A stretch of 64,000 bases of DNA, from contig JALLLT010000010.1 of assembly GCA_025266875.1 (NCBI GenBank), forward strand, positions 930,001 through 994,000, given 5' to 3'. The stretch comes from Fennellomyces sp. T-0311 (lineage: Eukaryota > Mucoromycota > Mucoromycetes > Mucorales > Lichtheimiaceae). Below the pieces are notes generated by a model. It ran no database searches. It saw only the letters and a list, made by a program, of their open reading frames with translations, and was not told where the DNA came from. This document shows positions 1 through 10,531 of this stretch, piece after piece (positions within the stretch are counted from its first letter, which is position 1; each line of letters begins with the position of its first letter). The translations under genes and the position numbers were made by a program.

Positions 1-578
1 TTCAGCAGCAAGGGGGTTATGCATACCTTGTGCTGTCGGAGGAGGACCTTAACAACGTGAAAACCTTTTTTGCTTGGTTTGAGATCGGATATTTCTACAA
101 TGAATGGGCCTGGCTCGGTTTTCTTGAAGAAAAACGTGTTGAGAGCCACAGGATGCTTTTGGTGACGTGTGGAGTAATAGTCAAGAACAGCATGGAGGGA
201 GAGCGCGATAACGTAGCCTATAAAGTTTTGCTTTAGCTACAGAAAAAAAAGGGGTCACTTGGATTGAAAAAGAAAGTTTTACCGCCCTGGTTGAAACAAA
301 ATAGAGTAAGCTGGTTAGTAACGCGTGACACAGTGGTACTGTGGATATCATGACTTACAACGGGAACTTGTCCAATAGCCCATGTCTACAGTGAATATAT
401 CAGGATCAAACACTTTTTTTAAGTGTACACGGTGCACTGGTATACATACTGGGTTCACACGGCCTGCATAAATATCAGCACCCGATGCACTTCGTCCAAT
501 GTGGTACGAGTCAGTTGCTTGATCGAATGCATACTGTGAGCTCGTCGGTTCTGCCAGAACAGCTGTCTCTAGTACCAT
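1..578 (-). CDS. Thioesterase-like (4HBT_3/TesB-type hotdog) protein, 3' end beyond window
   Basis: Exons read on the minus strand: 578-450, 385-359, 286-283, 217-27; an intron then starts at 26 (GTATGC) and leaves the window. The 117 residues visible resemble the N-terminal half of the thioesterase-like superfamily: FDQATDSYHIG near residue 18, WAIGQVP at 45-51, then a GGYV turn and an FFFKKTEPGPF strand near residue 85. Such proteins usually hydrolyse acyl-CoA thioesters, but the substrate cannot be told here. The start at 578 is the first in-frame Met. The third exon is only 4 nt (GGCG). It is needed to rebuild the family's P-x-G-G-Y turn and to keep the frame, so that part of the model rests on inference. 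The antisense ORF at 30-236 is treated as a shadow. Confidence 0.62.
283..286 (-). other. Putative 4-nt micro-exon
   Basis: GGCG on the minus strand, flanked by an acceptor ending CAACCAG (intron 287-358, 72 nt, branch-like TTACTAAC) and by donor GTAAAA (intron 218-282, 65 nt). Phases 0 in and 1 out join VPV to GGYVIAL in the thioesterase-like gene. Skipping it breaks the frame. Confidence 0.5.
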
Positions 579-758
579 GATGCAATCAAGTTATTGTAAT
601 CAGAAAGACATAGAGTATGCCGAGACCATTGTGAATTGCCAGTTTATATAGATCGGACCACGGCATTTTGCCTTTGTCAGCTTTTCGCTTGTTGAAACAC
701 AATAATCTTTATTTTTCCATAAATGGTTATTGGCTGGGTGATAAGGAGAAAGAAAAAA

Positions 759-775
759 CACACACACACACACAC
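759..775. repeat. (CA)n microsatellite
   Basis: About eight CA units just beyond the 3' end of the GATA gene. A simple repeat with no evident function. Confidence 0.9.
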
Positions 776-783
776 GTAAAAAG

Positions 784-2368
784 TTAGCTTGGTTGGTAAT
801 AGAAGTGCTGTTGAGACATGTTCGTATGTGAAGAAGGTAAAAGCTGTACAATGGGTGAACTGTCTTCATTTTTGGATTTTTTAGGTGATCGCCGTGCAGT
901 TTCGGTGTTTTCAGCACGCTGTCGTTTTTTAATGGTATCAGATTTCAGTGATAGCGGTCGTCGTTGATTATGCAGCTTCAAGCTATGTAGCCATGCCAAT
1001 TAATTACACTGGTTACTTTATTTCACCATGACAACTTACTAGAGTCCGCAAGCGTTGCAAAGTGGAGCACCGTTATCGTCGCGACGCCAAAGGGGAGTTG
1101 TGGACGTGGCACAATTTGTACATATCGGTTGCTGCATCCCATCTTCGTCACCACGTGTGTCCTTGCGTCCCGAATGTGGCTTCAGATGCTTTGGACGGGG
1201 TGCATTATGTAGTTTTAAACTATAAGGAACGTTAGTCCGGTTCACACCGTCAGTCCAAAAACAGCAAAATGCAAATGGTCTAGACTTACTAAAGCCCGCA
1301 AGCGTTGCATAATAGTTCATCGTCTGCAGACCGCCGCCATAACGGGGTCGTTGTTGTCGAACAGTTGCTGCAGACAGGTTGGCCTGGTGAAGAGGTGCTC
1401 TTTACGGGCAATGAGCGTCTAACGGTGGTGGTGGTGGTGGTGGATTTGTTTCGTTGCTGTTGATTTTGTTGAGGGAAATGAAGCGTGCTGATATAAACAT
1501 TGTTGGTCTTTTTTTGGTGATGATTACTTTTAGGTGAAGGGGATGTGCTGTCCGATGACGGTGCTGGTGGCGGCGGAGGTACTGGTTCCGGCTGTTGTTG
1601 TGGAAGAGACGTCATCATGCCTTGGGGAACTTGGGCATGCAGCTGTGCGTGGGGCATGAACAGACGTTCAACGGATTCGAGGGTATCGCGAGGTAACGTG
1701 GACAGCAATTTGCTGTACAATGCGCCATTGGGGACGGGCGAAGGAATGGCGCCAGAGATATAGAACGCTGCTGGATCGCTATCGGGCAGCAGCAAGTTCC
1801 ACGCGGATTGTTCACATGACGCGTTAGAAGCGTTGAATGCGTCTTGCAAGGTACTTGTTGCATAAACGGGACTATTCGGAACAGACTGGATTGCGTCGCC
1901 AGCATAATAGTTTGCTGCTTCAGAATCGAGTGGAATCTCGATGTTTTCCGCAGTAGGTTGCTGCCAGTCCATGTTTGGTAGATAAGTCTGCACGGGAGGA
2001 GCATCACATGACTGATCATAATTCTGCTCGGTGATCTTTTGACGGAATTGTTCATGTTGCTGGCGCCGAAGCATGCGTCGATATTCGATCTGTTGTTGGA
2101 TAGCATTGGTCAATGGTTCAGGAGGAGGCGCGGGTAATGGTACAGGTGGAGCTGGTGGCTGCGCTTCCTCTTTCCGTTTCTGGTTCTTTTTGGATTCATC
2201 GGCATTATGGACGAACCACAGCCGCCACGATAGATTTTCGAGACGGGAGCCATTCTCCAGCGAATCTTTGACTTTGGTGCACACTTTCCATGTCTCGCGA
2301 AGCTCATTCACAGAGTCGATCTTTGTAAATGGCGTGTTGCCGGTGAACTTTAAGGTGATTGGCGGCAT
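784..2368 (-). CDS. GATA transcription factor with DUF1752 and two zinc fingers
   Basis: Exons 2368-1290, 1219-1040, 982-784 (introns 70 and 57 nt); 485 aa. Residues about 15-55 match the fungal GATA N-terminal domain DUF1752 ([11 protein letters not shown] ... [13 protein letters not shown]), known from nitrogen regulators of the AreA/Gln3/Nil group. A low-complexity Pro/Gln/Ser region follows, then two class IV GATA fingers of CX2CX17CX2C, near residues 335-359 and 395-419, each followed by a YLKLHN basic tail. Such factors bind HGATAR sites in the nucleus. Nitrogen control is a family-based guess. Most AreA-like proteins carry one finger; two plus DUF1752 is unusual. Both introns interrupt the same Tyr codon after CNACGL. 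The pyrimidine-rich stretch upstream of 2368 looks like a 5' UTR. Confidence 0.9.
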
Positions 2369-3704
2369 TGCGGATGGAAAGAGAGAGGATAAGAAGCGGA
2401 GGAGGAAAAAGAAAAGAGAGAAGAGAAGACGCAGGGTCGTCCTTAAATGAAAAGGTCCGCCGTCCGTTTCGCTGATGCCATGAGCGAAAATTAGCCAATT
2501 GCTGCGTCTGCTGTGCGCTGTTAAACGCAGGACCGTGCCACAACAGTTACACTCTTAGCTATCTACAAGCAAATCCATGTTGGATGACATTCTTTGCTGC
2601 GTGATCTGAAACCGTAATGTAACCAACATGGACACTTTTGCTACGTATCCAGCTCCCTGCACGTGTATGTAGAGTCGTCTTTGCATAAATAACTCTGTTT
2701 TTTTAGGGGGAGCAAGCTTTGTATGATAGTCAGTGGAATCATTTGAAAGCAAGCCGAAATCATCACTTGGCGTATGACAAGCGAGAAGCCATGTGGAATG
2801 CATTGCTGGATCAGAAAACAGGTTTAATTTAGTCGAGTCGAGGACCGTTTTTTCCCATGGACGTCTCTGCTCTCAGCTATCATCTGCCCCCCTCTCTCGC
2901 TTTTTCTTTACGTTTCCATCATTGTCATGTGATGATGTCGTAATGCTTCAAGTGTAATAACGAGTGACATATCATGTTAATCTGAGCCCCCATGCTGGTG
3001 GGGGAGATCGCCGTCGGTTTTGTGCTTGTGCCGCTCATAAAGTTACATGACAAACTATGATCTGTGACTTTTTTTTGCAAAAAGGAAAAAAAAAGTTGCA
3101 TCATAAGATAATACAAACGGGGTCCCATGGTGTGTTAAAAAGTTAAAGTGGATGACCGTACCTGCACTTTTTTTTTAGAAAAAAATTGTGGCACAAAATG
3201 CTCGGGCCACATAATTTTCGGTCATGCAGAAAAATATAGCCAAGATCGCGATCGGTCGTCCTGAATAGGGAATTCCGTTCCTTCCGTCGACATGTTAGAA
3301 TGGTAAAAACAAGTAGTTTTTGGTACGATTAGGATTTTTTTATGCAAGACAAGGCCACTGACAAATCCATCATAATTCTTATCTAATCTATGTATTCTGT
3401 GCGCGAACATCTCGGTTCCACCATAGTTTAGCGGGAGACGCCTAAAAAAAGTTCACCTGATATGTTCAGGGGGGAGACGGTGCTCACCTGTTTCATACTG
3501 GACAACAAAAAACTGGTTGCTATGTTGTTATGGCAACAAACTTGGCAACAAACGCCACAACGTATTGCAAGATCAGCGGATGGTATCAAAGGAAACATTG
3601 CCAATGTGGTCCCTGAAAACCCGGCGTTTCGGATTTCTTCCAGGGGTTGTTGTGTAAAATGCAACATTCCGGTCATGATTGCAACATTGTAAGAAGCGTA
3701 TTTT
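2369..3704. other. Intergenic, no supported gene
   Basis: Holds the 5' flank of the GATA gene (a CT-rich tract on the minus strand at about 2380-2440) and the 3' flank of the uridine-kinase-like gene. The short ORFs here have no intron-consistent extension or recognisable motif. Confidence 0.6.
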
Positions 3705-4694
3705 TTATTCTGGTATCTCTTTGTAAGCACTCTCTGCCACTTTGGCAAAGTAATCGAAGTTGCGCGTCTTTGAATCCTTTTCGGAGGTGGCCGTGTGCTT
3801 GTTCCAAATCGGAGGATGGCGTATTTTGGAAGCATCATTGGAACGTGACTTTAAATGATCCTCGAGATGGTTGCCAAGCACCTGCATAGCTGCCTTGTTC
3901 TCCACACCTCGTGGTATGATGATGTCGGCGAATTTTTTGGTCTGCGGAAAGGCACGGTTATTAAACAGATAACATCATCGTCTTTCATCACTTGCCGGCC
4001 ATATGAAGTCCTCGAACATTGGCTTTACGAATTCGACATACTCGGCCAGCACCTTGTCGATAGACAGCCCGCGAAGATTGGGCTTTGAGACTCGTCGAGT
4101 GAGGCGTGCATCGCTATCCACATCGATGAATACCTTCATAAACATCAGCTCTCGCAGCGCCTTGGGATAAAGCACCAAGGTTCCTTCGACCAAAATCACA
4201 TCCACGGGCTCAATCAATCGTGTTCCCACTCTACATGAAGAAACAAACTGGTTATTTTTCGCATAGCAAACATTTAGAGCCCTTATTTTTTACTTGGTAT
4301 GATGTCCAGCATCCCACACAGGAATGGTGGTTGAATCGCCCGATAATAAAGCCATAACGGCCTCTTGGAGCAGGTTGAAATCGAATGCAGCTATATTACA
4401 TATTTCATTCATGAACGATATCTTTGGACCAACTCTTAATGGCGGACTTACTGGGATGATCCAAGTTGAATTTTCCCTGCTCGTACAGTTTGCGTTCCTC
4501 AGCAGTAAGTTCTCGATAAAAGTCAGTCAGGCTGATAACCGCCGTCTTGGCTGAATACGTTTGGCTCAGCTGCCGAATGACCATGTCGCATACATCACGC
4601 TGCGCAATTGCCAATGTTAAAGGGCTGTGTGTTGTCTTTTGTTGTCTTAAAATACCTTTCCAGCGTCAGCGCCGCCTGCAACGGCAACTACCAT
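3705..4694 (-). CDS. Uridine kinase family protein with altered P-loop
   Basis: Exons 4694-4656, 4599-4452, 4390-4294, 4230-3996, 3941-3705; 251 aa, a normal length for uridine-cytidine kinases. Family landmarks in order: P-loop region VAVAGGADAGK (5-13), TDFYREL (about 43), [69 protein letters not shown]. Functional members phosphorylate uridine/cytidine in pyrimidine salvage. Two key positions differ: the Thr/Ser after the P-loop Lys is Arg (GKR), and the canonical D-S-F-Y site reads T-D-F-Y. It may be a divergent paralogue or pseudoenzyme of the Das2 kind rather than the main Urk1. Intron 4 (3942-3995) is GC-AG. An upstream coding exon cannot be excluded, because the first exon is just 13 codons. 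Confidence 0.85.
3942..3995 (-). other. GC-AG intron
   Basis: The donor on the minus strand reads CCG|GCAAGTGATG and the acceptor CCGCAG|ACC. Length 54 nt, phase 0. It joins EDFIWP to [12 protein letters not shown] exactly as the uridine kinase family requires; no GT donor nearby gives the right frame. Confidence 0.85.
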
Positions 4695-5306
4695 GGGGGT
4701 TTGCAATGACACTTTGAAATAACTTTATGTCGAAAGATAAAGTAAAAAGGAACAAAAAAAAGTCTGGCGTGAGCATGTGGTCATTGATCAGTTGAATGTC
4801 ATTCCACCTTGGGTCAGCATATGGCGTGGGGTCTATGGACATATTTTTTTCTGGTAGAGTCGCACGGATGCAGCAGGATGAACAATGCTCCGTACTAAAT
4901 TTTATGTCACACGCCAATGGTGGAGGCCATGGCAACAAAGAGAATCAGGCCCCCCTCTTTCTGTTGATAACGAGACTATTGTTGCTCCTTATTGCCTAGC
5001 TTAAAAACAGGAGAGGCAGTGCGGACCCGGCATATCCGAACTTTCGGCAGCCTACAGCATGGGTTGTAGTCTAATTCATATCGCTTTCATTGCCAAACCG
5101 TCGCACCGAAATGACACTTTGGCTGGAAAGAAGGGGCTCAGCAATGGTATTCTGCCTCCAGAGCAAGAGTAGCGTTTGCAACCGATGCAACATTATTACC
5201 AAGCCATTCACTCTCAGCTCGGTCAACGGTGAAATTCCTGAATTGCGAGTGTTGCACCAGATACATTTCCCTCTCTTTTCCTTTCGTTCTTCTTTTGTTG
5301 CACATC
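4695..5306. other. Divergent promoter region
   Basis: 612 bp between the start codons of the uridine-kinase-like gene (minus) and the RRM gene (plus). Near 5260-5300 the plus strand is CT-rich, as in other 5' leaders of this window. No convincing further ORF. Confidence 0.6.
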
Positions 5307-6800
5307 ATGACGAGCGAACCAACTTCAATTGCACCATTCGCCTCGTCCTCCGACATTCGTGTGCATCCTCTCGCTCCTTCCCCTGCATCTACCTTTTACC
5401 AAAACAACTCTGCATCACAGTCCTCCTCCACTGCTCCATCGCCCGACGATGTTACCACCATTTTCGTCGTAGGCTTTCCCGATGACATGTCCGAACGGGA
5501 GTTTCAGAATATGTTTATCTTTTCATTGGGATTTGAAGCCGCTTCTTTGAAATGGCACTGCAAGGACCAAGAAGACGAGCCTGCCGCGACAGGAACGGCC
5601 GCGACAGCTGGCAAGAAGCAAATGGTAATAGATAGAAACATGGACCCTTTCTCCTCTCGTTTGCTAATTGCAGAGCAGATTGGATTTGCACGGTTTCGCA
5701 CACGGTTGGAGGCATTGGAGGCTGTGGAAGTATTGAATGGCAAGCGGGTGGATCAGGAACGAGGCACGCTATTGAAAGCGGAGATGGCCAAGAAGAATTT
5801 GCATATCAAACGAGGCTCGACAATCCCCGCACCTACACAGTCGTCTTCCAATGGAACCACGACCACCACGCAAGCTGCTGCTGCTGCTGCTGCTGCCGCC
5901 GCCGCTGCCGCAGCACAAGCAGCAGCCACTGCTGATTCCATATCATCACCACTGAGCATCTTGTCAAAGAAAATGCATTTGCCCACATCTGGATACGACT
6001 CATTCTCGCCGTTGCCTAGCGACCTCTTGTCGCCAGCCGATTACTACAAGACAGATCCCTTCATGAAGGATCCGTTTCACAACTGCTCCACACCCACCAC
6101 GCCCGTGTTCAATGATTCACTGTTGGGCTTCCGATCACAGTCGTTTGATGCGCGCAACAACAACCAAGATCTGGGATTCATGTCACCACCGCGTGGATTT
6201 GGATTGGTGCCTCCTCCAAGGATGACCAAGGCAGTTCAAGAATCGGATGATCCGTTTCATTACTTGTCGAAATCCTCACCAGTCCCCAATGAGCGTGGAT
6301 TCAACACGTCGTCTCCTCCACCCACATCAAGCATGTATGGAGAGCAGCGCATGTCGGTGCATACCTCGAACTTGACGGAATTCCGTTCTCCCAGCCTGTC
6401 GTCACCTAGTTACAACAGCAATGCTGCACGTTCTTTCAATCCAGCTGACCAGAATCCTCCGTGCAATACGCTTTATGTGGGCAATTTGCCGCCCAATACC
6501 AGCGAGGATGAGCTGCGTCAGTTGTTTGCCAAGTGTCGCGCGTTCAAGAGAATGTCGTTCCGCAACAAAGCGCAGGGACCCATGTGTTTTGTCGAGTTTG
6601 AGGATGTTGTCTACGCAACACAGGCAATGAGTGATTTGCAAGGCTACTGTTTGTCCAACTCTGTCAAGGGCGGCATCCGCCTTTCGTTCAGCAAGAACCC
6701 TCTCTTCACCAAACCCAACAAGGACGTGCATCCATCCATCAAGTTGCTTGGCAGCGGCCAACGTGATTTCGTTGCCTTTGAAACTGCCAACTGTACATAA
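5307..6800 (+). CDS. Two-RRM RNA-binding protein, Whi3/Scw1-like
   Basis: A single exon encoding 497 aa from the ATG at 5307. A longer frame opens at 5229, but that segment lies in the pyrimidine-rich leader. RRM1 at about 45-150 (TTIFVVGFPDD ... IGFARFRTRLEALEAVEVLNG) is split by a variable loop and ends in AEMAKKNLHIKRG. A poly-Ala run follows near 189-205, then Ser/Pro-rich linkers, then RRM2 at about 386-465 with RNP2-like TLYVGNLPPNT and RNP1-like GPMCFVEFED. This layout is that of fungal Whi3/Scw1 proteins, cytoplasmic mRNA binders tied to cell size, cell wall and polarity. The potential intron 5623-5671 (GTAATA..GCAG) would shift the frame and is judged not real. Confidence 0.9.
   Translation: MTSEPTSIAPFASSSDIRVHPLAPSPASTFYQNNSASQSSSTAPSPDDVTTIFVVGFPDDMSEREFQNMFIFSLGFEAASLKWHCKDQEDEPAATGTAATAGKKQMVIDRNMDPFSSRLLIAEQIGFARFRTRLEALEAVEVLNGKRVDQERGTLLKAEMAKKNLHIKRGSTIPAPTQSSSNGTTTTTQAAAAAAAAAAAAAAQAAATADSISSPLSILSKKMHLPTSGYDSFSPLPSDLLSPADYYKTDPFMKDPFHNCSTPTTPVFNDSLLGFRSQSFDARNNNQDLGFMSPPRGFGLVPPPRMTKAVQESDDPFHYLSKSSPVPNERGFNTSSPPPTSSMYGEQRMSVHTSNLTEFRSPSLSSPSYNSNAARSFNPADQNPPCNTLYVGNLPPNTSEDELRQLFAKCRAFKRMSFRNKAQGPMCFVEFEDVVYATQAMSDLQGYCLSNSVKGGIRLSFSKNPLFTKPNKDVHPSIKLLGSGQRDFVAFETANCT
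5872..5925 (+). repeat. Poly-alanine coding GCN repeat
   Basis: Tandem GCT/GCC codons in the RRM gene give a run of more than ten Ala. It is a low-complexity linker between the two RRMs. Confidence 0.85.
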
Positions 6801-7328
6801 CGCATTTATCGCTTAGAACAAAAGTAAGCTTTCATATTATTCTGCAACAAACCCATCCCCATGCTTTTGTATTTCTCATCACCCCATATTTCTTACTTGA
6901 GCCCTGTGGTTTGGGCCATTCTGCTTGAGGCAACAAAATCACTTCTTTTTTTTCACGCTTTGTTATCATCTACTATCGCCGCTACACTTTTTTTTAAATC
7001 TTTCTCATACGTGTTGCATTTTTCTATATCTATACACATTCCATCGCGCACATTTTTACATTTCAATTATAATATCTCTTTCTACACCCTATACACCGCA
7101 CCGTCCTTCGCACTACCTTATCCAATGTTTAATCATCCATCCATGGAAAGAATAAAGTCGGTCATTGGACGAATTTGCACAGATATTCTTCCCAGTATGT
7201 TGATCTACGCGTTGGCTAGTTGCGCTAATTATTCTTAAATGCGTGACTTTCTATGCTCACATTTAAACGTCCCCTCCATTTTCTCCTTTGTTCTTTCACT
7301 GACTCACACACACACAACACTTTACACG
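6801..7328. other. Intergenic: 3' UTR and CT-rich 5' leader
   Basis: Holds the 3' flank of the RRM gene and a long T/C-rich, (CA)-containing leader before the BuGZ start. The ORF at 6861-7238 is low-complexity and has no family signature. Confidence 0.6.
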
Positions 7329-8660
7329 ATGGGCAAAAAGAGAAAGAGTAAACCCATGCGCCCATGGTGCTGGTACTGCGAAAAAGACTTTGAGGATGAC
7401 AAAGTTTTGGTGATCCATCAACGGGTAAGCAACAAGATCCAGCTTTCAAAGAATTTCGAATACTCAAGTCAAAAAAACACTATGTAGGCGAAACATTTCA
7501 GATGCGAAGTTTGCAACAAACGTCTAAGTAAGCTATATCTTTCATTGAAAAACGAAATCACATTGTTAACCTTGAGAATAGCAACGGCCGGCGGAATGGC
7601 AGTTCATGCGCAGCAAGTACATAAAGTGGAAATCAACAAGTAAGAAAAAAGGCATTCAAAATAGTTGAAAATTGACGCACGAAAAAAAAGAGTACCGAAT
7701 GCGCTTCCAGGTCGTGAAACGCTCGAAGTCGAGATTTTCGGTATGGAAGGAATTCCCCCTGAAGATGTGATCGCATATGAAATGAAAAAATCGGGTGGCA
7801 ATGTTAACAAGAAGTCCAACACTGGAGGCGGCAGCGGTCAGTATAGTGAACTGACGCCAGAGCAGATTCAGCAGCAACTGGCGATGCACAAGGCTGGTGC
7901 CACACCAACACCTCCGGTATCAACACCTGCTCCACCTCCTCAGACATCTACGACGGCGGCTGCGCCTGTCAACTACCAGTACTACCCGCCGTATTCACAG
8001 CAGACGGTAAGCGCGCCTCCCGCAGCTCCGGCTCCGTATCAGTACGGTCAATACTATCAGGGCTATCCACCAGCACAACCTCCACCGCCACAACAGCAGT
8101 TTGGGTTCCGGCCCCCTCCTCCCCCAGGGTAAGTTTTCCTCTCTTGGTCTATTTTCTTGTATGCCTGTGTATTAATGCAACAACCAAAAGGGCACCCGGG
8201 TACCCTGGACCTTGGGGCCCTGAGGGACAGTATTACCCGCCACCCCCAGCGGCACAGCAGCCGCCCGCTGCACAACCGACACCCGACATGGGATTTGTGC
8301 CACCACCACAGCAACAGCAAACACAGGCAGGTCTTCAAGGTAGCTATTATCCGCCACAAACGGGTTCTGCTGGTGGGTACGATTATAGTGCTGCTCAACC
8401 TACCACAGAAGAGCCCCCCGCAATGCCCGAAGCAGAAAGTGCGGCCGCACACCAACAACCACCGCCCGTTGCCCCTGCACCTGCCGAAGGTAAAAGGAAA
8501 GCATCCAAGACCGTCCTGATCTACAACGACAATGAGATATCACCTGTAAGTTTCTGTTGCGTGTTTGTTTTCTTCAATTGAAACAAGAAACTAACAACCG
8601 CTAATTCAGGATGAACGAAGGGCCCAGTTGGAGAGACATCGCGTGGTGGAGGTAGCGTGA
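7329..8660 (+). CDS. BuGZ/ZNF207 homologue
   Basis: Exons 7329-7424, 7488-7527, 7582-7639, 7691-8128, 8191-8545, 8610-8660; 345 aa. The N-terminus carries the two BuGZ C2H2 fingers: CWYCEKDFEDD...HQRAKHF and CEVCNKRL...VHAQQVH. The family signature VPNALPGRE and IFGMEGIP comes next. The middle is Pro/Gln/Tyr-rich and low complexity, as in animal BuGZ, where this part drives phase separation. The C-terminus has EISPDERRAQL, like the GLEBS-region motif that binds Bub3. Family role: Bub3 stabilisation, spindle assembly and splicing, in the nucleus. The exon 4 acceptor is an A-rich AAAAAAAAG; upstream AG sites break the frame or leave extra residues before VPNALP. The last exon encodes 16 residues. 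Confidence 0.9.
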
Positions 8661-9539
8661 AGTTGTGGTATGATTATTGAACCTAGTTAATACAAATGCT
8701 CTTTTACTCTCTCCCTCTCCTTCTCTCTCGCTGTGCTTTCTATTGTTCTTTTTTAAACTTGAGTAACGTTTTGATCACGCACATCTGATCGAGATATCAT
8801 ACATAAACACCTATAGGGCCGCCTGGTTTGGCAAGTGCCGAAATGGCAGCTGATCTAGTAGTATGTAAAGAAACGCAGGGGCTCACTGGGTATGATGGCG
8901 TGGGCGAGACCTTGTTCTATTTTGACGATCGCACGTCATGAGAAAATCAAAGATAATAAAGTGATTCTGCAACTTTTTCATTACTGCATGGTCCATGTGA
9001 TAAGCGGGTAACGTAATAGGCAAGGATTTGCGTAACAAGTGTTTCATCGCAGATTCTGCTTGGGCTTGCGACGTTGGCGAGTTGTCAATTAGGTCGAAGC
9101 GGAACAATGGGAAATCGTATGTCCGAATGCATCGGGTCTTTAACGGTTGCAAGGGTCAACAGGATAAAAGGGCAGGCACCTTCGCACCAGCTAAGCCGAG
9201 AGGGGCCATCGTCTTCTTACCACTATGTCGTTTTTGTTTTTCTGCAGTGGAACACAGCTGGTGAAGAACGTGCGGTTACCATAGTGGTCTAAAGTTGCAT
9301 GTAGCTATTCAAAGATGGGAAAACTCAGCGGTGCTAGATGAAAGGCCACGTTCCTGAAGCGAACATACGGAAACACCGCTTTTTATAGCCCAGTAGTTTT
9401 TTTTTGTTGTATAACCAGCAGTAACCCATTTATACTCTTCTTCACCCCCCTGATCACTCTCTTTTTAAGCGACTCGCCCGCATAAGTGCCCCATTGCCAC
9501 CTCTTTTTCCCCCCTTTCGCTCTCTCACGCCTATCAACC
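8661..9539. other. Intergenic, no supported gene
   Basis: 3' flank of the BuGZ gene and 5' flank of the HAD gene, with a CT-rich leader at about 9440-9539. The overlapping ORFs at 8883-9292 show no motif or splice-consistent extension. Confidence 0.55.
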
Positions 9540-10531
9540 ATGCCCATGATCTTCAGAAAGCCGCAGCGCAAAACAGTCGCTGTCGATTTGGACCAGACGC
9601 TGGCCCACACTTTGGAGGCCATGGTTCTGTGGCACAATGAAGTGTATAACACCAGTTTCACCTTTGCTGATTTTGACACTTATGATTTCCACAAGGTGTG
9701 GGGTGGATCAATGGAAGAGGCTTGTGTAAAAGTGCGCGAGTTCTACGACAGTCCGCATTTCGAACAAATTCAGCCGATTCATGACTTTGCATTGGAAGCA
9801 TTGAAAATGTTAAAGAAGCGCAAGTTCAGCTTGGTGATCATTACTTCGCGACAGCAGTTTATTGCCGAGGATACCAAGAAATTCGTGGACAAGCATTATC
9901 CAGGTAAACAAAGCATTGGAGGCCAGTGGCAGCGTTGCAATTGACACACCTATCACCAGGCATCTTTGAAAGCATCTACTTTTGCAACCTGGGCCTGACC
10001 GACCAGGAGCAAATGGAGTACGTGTCCAAACCAAAGTCGGCGATCTGTCAAGAGATTGGAGCGGATGTCCTGATTGACGACAATCTGGAACATGCCGTGG
10101 ATTGTGCCGGGTTGGACATTCAAGTGTTGCTGTATGATCGCAAGGGTCAATACCGGTGGAACCACACCAAGACAAGAAAGGTGGCAAGCACGTTGACGTC
10201 CATGTCTCGCCAGTTGTACCACAATCACCATCATGCGCCGCTGCCGGCCAATGTAACACGAGTGTCGTCTTGGAAGGAGATCATTGCCTTTTTTCCAAAA
10301 CCGCACAGCCCGCTGCGCAATTGCTATTACCCGCAGGACTTGGCAGCATACGACGAGGAGGACACGCACCAGGACGAGTATGGCATCGAGTACGAGACAG
10401 TCGAGGTGGAGATGACGGACGACGAGGATGAGTACGACATTGATGATTCGGATGACGACTACATGGGCAGCAAGAAGAGGAGCAGTAGCGGCTCATACTA
10501 CAGGGACGAAGACGAGATGGTGTGGGTGTAG
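9540..10531 (+). CDS. HAD-superfamily hydrolase, 5'-nucleotidase-like
   Basis: Exons 9540-9903 and 9960-10531 (intron 56 nt); 311 aa. HAD motif I is VAVDLDQTLA at about 14-23 (two Asp as nucleophile and acid). Motif II is IITSRQQ near 103. Motif III/IV is seen as SKPKSAICQEIGADVLIDDN, with the Lys and the DD pair. The cap-like insert after motif I (VLWHNEVYNTSFTF) resembles 5'(3')-nucleotidase-like HAD proteins of bacteria and fungi. A magnesium-dependent phosphatase activity is therefore likely; the substrate is unknown. The last 70 residues are highly acidic and look disordered. No targeting signal is seen. Confidence 0.85.

Noticed and set aside
30..236. 68-aa plus-strand ORF at the left edge
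   Set aside because: Antisense to a thioesterase exon with clear family motifs.
5229..5306. Upstream in-frame start extending the RRM protein by 26 residues
   Set aside because: Lies in a pyrimidine-rich leader typical of 5' UTRs here, and its hydrophobic residues do not fit a cytoplasmic RNA-binding protein.
5623..5671. Possible 49-nt intron in the RRM gene
   Set aside because: It has GT, a branch-like site and CAG, but its removal shifts the frame out of the conserved RRM1 sequence.
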